In this document: positions 54,401 through 61,448 of the stretch, one piece after another
Position numbering within the stretch: position 1 is the first letter of the stretch
Layout: each line of letters opens with the position of its first letter
Assembly: GCA_026390595.1 (NCBI GenBank)
Contig: JAPLFQ010000021.1
Coordinates: forward strand, 186,001-250,000
DNA from: Ignavibacteriales bacterium
Lineage (GTDB): Bacteria > Bacteroidota > Ignavibacteria > UBA10030
Direction of reading: 5' to 3'
DNA: 64,000 nucleotides
Position numbers and translations under genes: made by a program
The notes under the pieces: generated by a model
What the model was told of the DNA's origin: nothing
Seen by the model: the letters and a program-made list of their open reading frames with translations, nothing else
The model's database searches: none

Positions 54401-56383
54401 ATGAACCGACATCATTCTTCATTCCGGTGCGTCCTTGGGATGCTCCTGATCTTCTCCATGCACATGGCAGCGCAAGTGCCTTCGGAAGGCCGTTTGCACA
54501 AGCACCTTGATTCCGGCGGGGCGTTGATGAGGGAGCAGGCGGCGTACGATGTTCTCTTCTACCGGCTGAAGCTCACTATCGATACGGCGACACGATCGAT
54601 CTCCGGAAGCACGTTCATCCGCGCCATCGCTAAGGATACCTTGAGCGCGTTTGTCCTCGACCTCAGTGAGAACTACACGGTGGACATGGTCTCATGGCGG
54701 GGTCAACGGCAATACGGATATCCACTCTTGTACTCCCGCCCCGGCGGCAGACTCTGGATCACCCTCCCCTTTCTCGTACAACAGTCGGACACCATTTTGG
54801 TGGAAGTCTTCTACCGTGGCATACCAAAGGTCGCCGCAAACCCGCCATGGGACGACGGTTTCGTCTGGAAAAGGACGAAAACCGGCGAGCTTTGGGCCGG
54901 CGTGGCTTGCGAGGAAGAAGGCGGCGACGTATGGTGGCCGTGCAAAGACCATCCTTCGGATGAGGCTGACTCGGTCGCGCTGAGTTTCACAGTGCCATCC
55001 AGCCTGGTCTGCGTGTCCAACGGAAAGCTTCTCGGAACAGTCGACAATAGCAACGGGACGAAAACGTACCATTGGTATGTCGGTCAGACGATCAATAACT
55101 ACAACGTCACATTCTACCTTGGACCCTATGTTCGAATCCCTGTCGATTACACCAGCGTGACGGGTGCAAAGATCCCCGCCGAGTATTGGTTCCTTCCCTA
55201 CAACGTCGATTCAGTGAAGAAGATCATGCCGACATGGCTCAAGGACATACGCTTCCTGGAAGAGACCAACGGACCATATCCATTTCGGGCAGAGAAGTAT
55301 TGCATTGTGGACGCCCCCTATGCCGGGATGGAGCATCAGACGAGTGTCGCGTACGGCGTCTATGGCGGGTCTCAATTCAATGCGAACTGGCAGGGATATG
55401 GTTTTGATTACATCCATCTCCATGAGTTAGCGCATGAATGGTGGGGGAATCTCGTTACGGCCAAGGACTGGAGCGACATCTGGATTCATGAAGGTTTCGC
55501 CACTTACATGTAGGCTCTCTTTGTTGAAAAACAAAGCGGCCTTGCGCGGTACAGGTCCTACATGGCAAGATTGAGACCAACGAGCATCACACGTCCCATC
55601 GCCCCGCCGCAAAGCGTCACAGCCCAGGTTGGGTTCCTCGGCAACGTCTATAACGGCGGTGCCTGGGTTCTTCACACGCTTCGCAATTATGTCGGCGATA
55701 CAACGTTTTTCAGACTTCTTCGGCGCTGGGCATATCCCGATCCCGCGATGGAGAACCTCACCAACGGCAGGCAATGCCGCCTCGCAACGACCGAAGAATT
55801 CCGGCACATTGCCGAACAAGTTTCGGGCAGAACCCTGGACTGGTTTTTCACAGTCTATCTTCGGCAAGCAGGGCTTCCCCAACTGACAGTGGGACGAAAA
55901 GATACCTCCGTCACGTTGCGGTGGATCATTCCGAACAACATCGTTTTTCCGATGCCGGTCGAGGTGCAGGTCGGCTCGACGAGATTAATTGTTGATATGA
56001 GTTCCGGGACGGGAACGTTCTCTGTTCCCATCGGCGTTACGCCGACCATCGACCCGGATGCAAGAATATTCATGGCCTCGCCAAAGACAGTTTCGGTGGA
56101 AGAGTTGGGGGATATTATTCCGAAAACATTTGATGTATCGGTGTATCCAAATCCTTTCAACCCATCAACCACGCTGCAGATCGAGTTACCGAGGAAGACG
56201 CTCATCGAAGGCGAGATCGTTTCGCTTTCGGGCGAACAAGTGCTTCGGATTGAGAGCTCCTGGCATGAGGCAGGGACACATACCGTGACAGTGAATCTGG
56301 GCAATCACAGTTCGGGGGTCTATTTCGCGGTGATTCGAGGTGAAGGGCGAACGGTGACGAAGAAGCTCATGTTGGTGAAATGA
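54401..56383 (+). pseudogene. M1 metallopeptidase with T9SS tail, interrupted by in-frame amber codon at 55511
   Basis: Secreted aminopeptidase-like gene. The first 370 codons encode a signal, the M1 beta domain, [16 protein letters not shown] (from residue 341) and the third zinc ligand in WIHEGF (Glu364). Codon 371 is TAG (55511-55513), exactly where the paralogue at 1-1222 has Glu (YAEALFVE; here YM*ALFVE). The same frame then stays open for 290 more codons, including the catalytic Tyr segment NVYNGGAWVLHTLR and a complete type IX sorting tail (VYPNPFNPSTTLQIELP, SSGVYFAVI). One base change GAG to TAG explains it. The truncated product would lack the Tyr and the sorting signal, so it would be inactive. 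Confidence 0.85.
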
Positions 56384-56404
56384 TTGTCGCTTGGTCCAAA
56401 AGAC

Positions 56405-56440
56405 AAAGGAGCGTGCAGAGGATCCTCCGCACGCTCCTTT
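56405..56440. terminator. Bidirectional hairpin terminator
   Basis: A perfect 12-bp stem AAAGGAGCGTGC (56405-56416) and GCACGCTCCTTT (56429-56440) with a 12-base loop between the convergent M1 gene and the helical secreted protein gene. The T-run is short (TTTG), so it would serve both directions with moderate strength. Confidence 0.8.
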
Positions 56441-56457
56441 GCTGTACTGCCTTACGA

Positions 56458-57168
56458 TCATTCAAATACTTTTTCCAGAACCTGATACCGTGCGTGCAGC
56501 GCTTCTTCCAGCTTCGCGAGTTCATCCTTCCCCTTCTTTGCTTTCACTGCCGCAGCAAATGCCTTCACGGATTCTTCAAGGTTTTTTCGAGCCTTGTTGA
56601 ATTGCTCGGTTTTCGCTTCAAGCCGCTTCGGTAACGCGGCCCCGTTCAGTGCCACCATTTTCACACTCAGAGAATCGGCAGAAGTTTTAATCAGCTCGGA
56701 CTTGTTCTCCGGCACGTAGTAGTGATGGAGCGTGTACAGTGATTGATGAAAGGCATCGAGCTCTTTCAGGACGGGGCGAACGAGACGAACCATTTGTTCG
56801 TAGTTCATATGAACTGCTTCCGTCGCCTTCAGGATCCCCTCGCTGTGGTCTTTCGCCACGGCATCCTTGTATTCCTTCATCGATTGGGTAAGGACCTGCA
56901 GCTTTTCGTCCCATTTGTCCTTCTTCTCGCGAAGGATGCCGGGAAGTTTTGCGCCGGCCAGTGTTGCGTATGCTTTTTCGACATCCGGGAGCAGGGTCTT
57001 CAGCTTTGCGATATCCTTTGCCGGCCACGCTGTATGCCACAGTTCATAGATCGGTTTATGGAATGCGTCAAGCTCCGGAACCCGCCCGTTCGTTTCGTCG
57101 GGAAGCTGCGCGTAGAGGAATGCTGCGTTGAATAGAAGTGCGAAAAGGAGAAGGCTGATTTTGCGCAT
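56458..57168 (-). CDS. Secreted all-helical protein with internal duplication
   Basis: A 236-residue exported protein (signal ending LYAQL). It has two homologous halves of about 100 residues. Each begins ELDAFHxxxYxLxH (ELDAFHKPIYELWHTAW; ELDAFHQSLYTLHHYYVPE), contains ALxGAxLP and a Lys-rich helix, and ends in a coiled stretch (LTQSMKEYKDAVAKD; LEESVKAFAAAVKAK). The repeated His/Asp/Tyr pattern could bind a metal or heme, which is speculation. The ATG at 57168 precedes the signal and has AAAGGA upstream. No family was recognised. Confidence 0.7.
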   Translation of the reverse strand: MRKISLLLFALLFNAAFLYAQLPDETNGRVPELDAFHKPIYELWHTAWPAKDIAKLKTLLPDVEKAYATLAGAKLPGILREKKDKWDEKLQVLTQSMKEYKDAVAKDHSEGILKATEAVHMNYEQMVRLVRPVLKELDAFHQSLYTLHHYYVPENKSELIKTSADSLSVKMVALNGAALPKRLEAKTEQFNKARKNLEESVKAFAAAVKAKKGKDELAKLEEALHARYQVLEKVFE

Positions 57169-57270
57169 AGGTTTGGTCCTTTGGTTTATGGAGTTCAAGT
57201 AATAGAACGCAGACTACACAGATGCTACGAGATTCTCACTGAAGGCTAGGTCCGCAAGTACCAATCTGTC

Positions 57271-57373
57271 GTCCGACAGTCCCGCCATACCGCCACAAAG
57301 ACGGCGGTCAAGCAAGATAGGCGGGCACGTCAACTGTCGGGCATGGGTCCTTTTCGACAGTGTAACTGTCGAA
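57271..57373. repeat. REP-like palindromic array, second locus
   Basis: The arm GTCCGACAGT (57271-57280) is matched by ACTGTCGGGC (57333-57342, one mismatch). Between them lies a nested GC-rich palindrome CCGCC/GGCGG with outer CCCGCC/GGCGGG. Next to it is a perfect hairpin TTCGACAGT/ACTGTCGAA (57353-57361, 57365-57373). The cores are the same as at 36701-36755. The element sits between the M3 peptidase stop and the helical protein start. Confidence 0.7.
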
Positions 57374-57397
57374 GAACAAGACGGACTTTCTCGACCG

Positions 57398-59509
57398 TTA
57401 CATCAACCCCCTTCTCTTCAGCAATGGCTCGATGGATGGTTTCTTCCCACGGAATTTCTCATACTGCTTCATGGCCTCGTCGGTTGCGCCCCTCGCGAGA
57501 ACATGCTCTTCAAAGGCCTTTGCCGTTGCCTGGTCGAACAGACCCCGCTCCTTGAATGCGTCGAATGCATCAGCGTCCAGAACAGCGGCCCAGATATAGT
57601 AATAGTATCCGGCATCATATCCCCCGCCAGCACTCCAAATGTGCGAAAAATAAGGGCTTCTATAACGGACCACAATCTCCGGAATCAGGCCGATCTTGTC
57701 CAACGATTTTTTCTCGAACGCATTCGCATTGACGATTTCGGCCTTGGTCAGCGAGTGCCAGTCCATATCGAGGAAGCATGCCGAAAGGTATTCTACGGTG
57801 ACGAAGCCCTGATTGAATTTCGAGCTGTTCTCGATCTTGCTGATCAACGATTGGGGAATCACCTCTCCTGTCTGGTAGTGCCGGGCATACAACCGAAGAA
57901 CTTCCGGATCGAACGCCCAGTTCTCCATGATCTGAGAGGGGAGCTCGACAAAATCCCCGGGGACGCTCAGGCTGCGATACGTCTGGTTCTGGAGAAGGCC
58001 GTTCAGAGCATGGCCAAACTCATGGAACAACGTGCGCACTTCGTCCGGGCTGAGAAGTGCAGGCTTGTCGCCCGTCGGGCGCGAGAAATTGCCGATGTTG
58101 TAAACAAGTGGAGTGACCATCTTGCCGTCGCGCCATTCCTGTGCCCGAAAGCCGTCGCACCATGCGCCGGCCCTTTTGCCTGGACGCGGGAAGTAATCGG
58201 AATAGAAGATCCCGACGTGCGATCCATCGCGGCGTTTGACCTCAAACACTGCAGCTTCGTCGATGTACTTCGGTATGTCCCTGCGCTCCGTGAACTGAAG
58301 GCCGAAAAGGCGTGAGGCAACTTCGAAGGCGCCCTTCCGCACGTTCTCAAGCAGGAAATAGGGCCGGAGTTCGTTCTCGTCAAGATCATATTTCGCTTTT
58401 CTGACTTTCTCAGCGTAGTACCACCAGTCCCATGGCTGGAGCTTGAACGTGCCCCCTTCTTTTCGGATAAGAGCCTGCATCTCATCCCGTTCCTTCTTGG
58501 CGTTTTTCAGCGCCGGTTTCCACAGCTTGTTCAGGAACGCATACACCGCGGAAGGAGTCTTCGCCATGTTCTTTTCTTCAACGTAATCCGCGTGCGTCTT
58601 GTAGCCGAGCAAATGGGCACGCTGAACGCGCAGGGAGGCCATGCGCGCGACCGTCCCCTTGTTGTCACACTCGTTGTCGTTGTCACCGCGCATGATGTAC
58701 GCCTTGAGCAGTTCCTCCCGAAGTGCCCGGTTTTTTGCATACTGGAGGAACGGGATCATGCTGGGCTTGTGGACGGTGAAGACCCATTTCCCATCCAGTC
58801 CCTTCTTCCTGCCGGTTTCTGCCGCCCCGTCGATTACATTCTGCGGAAGTCCATCAAGATCCTCTTTGTTCTTGATCACGAGCGCGAACCGGTTGGTCTC
58901 CTTGAGGACGTTCTCATCGAACTTCAATCCCAGCAGCGAGAGCTCTTCATTGATCTTCCGAAATCCATCCTTCTTGGCTGGCGGAAGATTGGCGCCACCG
59001 CGCACGAATCGCTTGTACTGATCGTCCAGAAGTTTCGCCTGCTCGGCATTCAGCCCGAGCTTTGCTCGTTGCGCGTAGACAACCTTGACGCGCTGGAAGA
59101 GCTTGTCGTTGAGATTGATATCATCACGATGCTTCGAGAGCTGAGGAGCCAGGTCATTGGCAATTTTCTGGAGATCATCGGTCGTGTTGAACCCCTGGAG
59201 GCCGAAGAAGACACTCCCGACTCTGTCAAGCAACAGTCCACTTCGCTCGAACGCTTCAATTGTGTTCTGGAAACTCGGAGGCTGCGGGTTGCTGACGATC
59301 GATTCGATCTCGCGCATCTGATCCTGCATTCCCTTCTGAAAAGCCGGCACGTAGTGCTCGGGTCTTATCAGGTTGAACGGCGGAGTCTCGAAAGGCGTCG
59401 AGTAACTGGAAAAGAATGGATTCATATCGCGAGATTCTTTCTCCGGTTGTTGAGCGTGTAACAGCGTTTGTAGACACAGCACGATGGCTGCGAGCAGTAT
59501 TGCTTTCAT
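57398..59509 (-). CDS. Exported M3A family oligopeptidase (Dcp/PrlC-like)
   Basis: A 703-residue zinc peptidase cleaving short peptides. The zinc site is HEFGHALN, with Glu in the following helix (ELPSQIMENW). The upstream helical domain (LIRPEHYVPAFQKGM, RYKRFVRGGANL-like) and the C-terminal pattern SAGGGYDAGYYYYIWA are typical of Dcp/oligopeptidase A. The ATG at 59509 starts a signal peptide (LLHAQQ); the frame extends 54 codons further upstream without signal. A periplasmic or outer location is inferred. With the M1 enzymes it would serve peptide scavenging. Confidence 0.9.
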   Translation of the reverse strand: MKAILLAAIVLCLQTLLHAQQPEKESRDMNPFFSSYSTPFETPPFNLIRPEHYVPAFQKGMQDQMREIESIVSNPQPPSFQNTIEAFERSGLLLDRVGSVFFGLQGFNTTDDLQKIANDLAPQLSKHRDDINLNDKLFQRVKVVYAQRAKLGLNAEQAKLLDDQYKRFVRGGANLPPAKKDGFRKINEELSLLGLKFDENVLKETNRFALVIKNKEDLDGLPQNVIDGAAETGRKKGLDGKWVFTVHKPSMIPFLQYAKNRALREELLKAYIMRGDNDNECDNKGTVARMASLRVQRAHLLGYKTHADYVEEKNMAKTPSAVYAFLNKLWKPALKNAKKERDEMQALIRKEGGTFKLQPWDWWYYAEKVRKAKYDLDENELRPYFLLENVRKGAFEVASRLFGLQFTERRDIPKYIDEAAVFEVKRRDGSHVGIFYSDYFPRPGKRAGAWCDGFRAQEWRDGKMVTPLVYNIGNFSRPTGDKPALLSPDEVRTLFHEFGHALNGLLQNQTYRSLSVPGDFVELPSQIMENWAFDPEVLRLYARHYQTGEVIPQSLISKIENSSKFNQGFVTVEYLSACFLDMDWHSLTKAEIVNANAFEKKSLDKIGLIPEIVVRYRSPYFSHIWSAGGGYDAGYYYYIWAAVLDADAFDAFKERGLFDQATAKAFEEHVLARGATDEAMKQYEKFRGKKPSIEPLLKRRGLM

Positions 59510-59873
59510 GATGAACCCCGTAGTGGTGTTGTGGTGCGAGGGAAACCGGTGTCGGTGGGAAAAGATAGAAGTTTTTCCGAAGATTTCCTTTCTGGCAGGC
59601 ATGTGAAAGCATACTATTTGGGATGGTGCCGATTCCAACGCCGGGGAATGATGTCCCATTACGAGAATCACGGCTCATTCGCAATTGTGAAGATGGAAAC
59701 TAAGAGCGATTCCCCACAGTTAGATATAGAAACTGGGCTTGCTTGACTGGTTTGACTTACCGATATTGAGAAACATGGTGAGTCTCGGAGGCCGCCGACG
59801 GGCCAGAGTGGCCTTACGATGGCAGTTGCGCGGTTGCCGATTCTCGATGGGGGGAAACTAAGGGAAAATTGTC
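59510..59873. other. 364-bp divergent intergenic region
   Basis: No gene supported between the divergent M3 peptidase and the receiver-ATPase gene. It should carry both promoters. No hairpin or repeat of note was seen. Confidence 0.35.
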
Positions 59874-60770
59874 ATGGTAAATGAACCTAACCGAGATACC
59901 GTCCTTGTCGTTGACGACGAAGAACCTCTCCGGGATGTTCTTCGGCGCATGCTTGAAGAAGAAGGATGCGGGGTGCTGACTGCGAGCAACGGCAGCGAGG
60001 CTCTCAAGATTCTTCAGACTCACCCTGATTCGATCAGCGTCGTCATCCTCGACTGGATGATGCCGCAGATGACCGGTATCGAGCTCCTCCGCTGGATGAA
60101 GACACAACGGCGCATCGAGCACATTCCGGTGATCATGCTGACGGCCCTCGACGACCCAGCCCGCATTAAGGAAGGGATCGACGCCGGAGCGTTCTACTAT
60201 CTCATCAAGCCGTTCCAACGGATGCTGCTCAACTCCATCCTCCGGGCAGCCGTCGCGGACTATCACGCCTTTCGTCATTTACTTGATACACTGCAGCAGT
60301 ACAAGAAACCCATCGCCCTGCTCGAAGAAGGGGTGTTTCGTTTTCGCACTCCACAGGAAGCTGAGCAGGTCGCTGTCGTGATTGCCAGTGCAACACCAGA
60401 TCCTGAACACGCGATGGTCATCGCGGAACTGCTCCTCAACGCAGTGGAACACGGGAATCTTGGTATCACGTATGCAGAGAAAGGGAAGCTCGTCGACGAA
60501 AATGCATGGGAAGAGGAAGTGACGCGCAGGCTCGCATTGCCTGAGAACGCCGAAAGAAACGTCGAAGTGCGGATGAAAAGGGTGGGATCAAATCTGCAGG
60601 TTGAAATTGAGGACCAGGGAACGGGATTTGATTATCAGCGCTATCTAAGTATTGACGAATCGCGACTCTTCGACAACCACGGTCGGGGCATAGCGATCGC
60701 GCGCGCTGCACTCAACATAGAGTTTGTCGGAACGGGTAACAAAGTGCTGGTATCGATCCCTCTGGGATAA
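59874..60770 (+). CDS. Response regulator with C-terminal histidine-kinase-like ATPase domain
   Basis: A 298-residue regulator. Residues 8-125 are a receiver domain with the acidic pair Asp14-Asp15-Glu, phosphoacceptor Asp60 (VVILDWMMP), Thr in MLTALDDP, and Lys in LIKPFQ. Residues 150-298 form a HATPase_c_2-like domain (ELLLNAVEHGNLG, EIEDQGTGFD, NHGRGIAIARAALN), as in RsbW/anti-sigma serine kinases but without a separate HisKA. It probably converts phosphorylation into binding or phosphorylation of an anti-sigma antagonist. The hybrid kinase at 61449-64000 is a plausible partner. Confidence 0.88.
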   Translation: MVNEPNRDTVLVVDDEEPLRDVLRRMLEEEGCGVLTASNGSEALKILQTHPDSISVVILDWMMPQMTGIELLRWMKTQRRIEHIPVIMLTALDDPARIKEGIDAGAFYYLIKPFQRMLLNSILRAAVADYHAFRHLLDTLQQYKKPIALLEEGVFRFRTPQEAEQVAVVIASATPDPEHAMVIAELLLNAVEHGNLGITYAEKGKLVDENAWEEEVTRRLALPENAERNVEVRMKRVGSNLQVEIEDQGTGFDYQRYLSIDESRLFDNHGRGIAIARAALNIEFVGTGNKVLVSIPLG

Positions 60771-60810
60771 GGTGCGCCCGGTTCGTAATTTCCTCTTTTA
60801 TCCCTCGAGA

Positions 60811-61380
60811 TCAACGCCCTTCAGAAGATGCGCTCTTTGCCAGAATGTCCAGCAGTGATTTCAGCGGAGGGAGGCCGTATCCCTTGTCGTGCATCCACAG
60901 CACGACACCCTTCTCATCGAGGAGGATGACTCTGCAATTCCTCGGAGTCTGGGTTCCTGTCCACTGAGCGATCTTCCCGCCGTCGCTTCCATACACCGTC
61001 ATGACATCTTTCCACGATTCCTGCGGAATACCGCTTCGCATTCCTTTGTCGATGACTCCCTTGAAGAGGGACGGAAGCAGACCGGGGATCGTCGGCACTT
61101 CATAGACCGGAGGAAGAGGGAGATTTGCGGTGAAGAAGCCTATCCCCCATCGATCGATATCGAACTGCGTCTCCTGTACGTAACCGACCACGATAACGAC
61201 CTTCTTGCCCTTGAAATGATCCGGCAGCGTAACCTCGTCACCGCTCAGCGATTTTCCCTGTACCGTGGGAAATGGCTCGCCGACGATATTCCTATTTGGA
61301 TATGTCGTGCCGCAGCCGGGGAGCGACAGAAGTCCCGCTAATCCCACGATTGTCGCACGGAGTGTTTTCCTGAGATTCAT
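60811..61380 (-). CDS. Redoxin-like lipoprotein without CxxC
   Basis: A 189-residue lipoprotein (lipobox SLPGC) of a thioredoxin-like fold. It has the redoxin pattern VGEPFPTVQGKSLSGDEVTLPDHFKGKKVVIVVGYVQ, then the central helix and the C-terminal ILLDEKGVVLWMHDKGY strand pair. The catalytic CxxC is missing: only one other Cys remains (RNCRVIL). It may be a binding or structural redoxin relative, or an ATP10-like protein. The ATG at 61380 has GGGAG upstream; an in-frame ATG lies seven codons earlier. Confidence 0.75.
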   Translation of the reverse strand: MNLRKTLRATIVGLAGLLSLPGCGTTYPNRNIVGEPFPTVQGKSLSGDEVTLPDHFKGKKVVIVVGYVQETQFDIDRWGIGFFTANLPLPPVYEVPTIPGLLPSLFKGVIDKGMRSGIPQESWKDVMTVYGSDGGKIAQWTGTQTPRNCRVILLDEKGVVLWMHDKGYGLPPLKSLLDILAKSASSEGR

Positions 61381-61448
61381 AGATTCTCCCTCGATTTTCA
61401 TGAACCGTGATGCGCCTGCGGCGTCCTAAGCTATCCACACCGGGGCTG

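Noticed and set aside
58592-59461. Plus-strand open frame of 289 codons
   Set aside because: Antisense to the M3 peptidase; composition is that of a mirror frame and no family pattern is seen.
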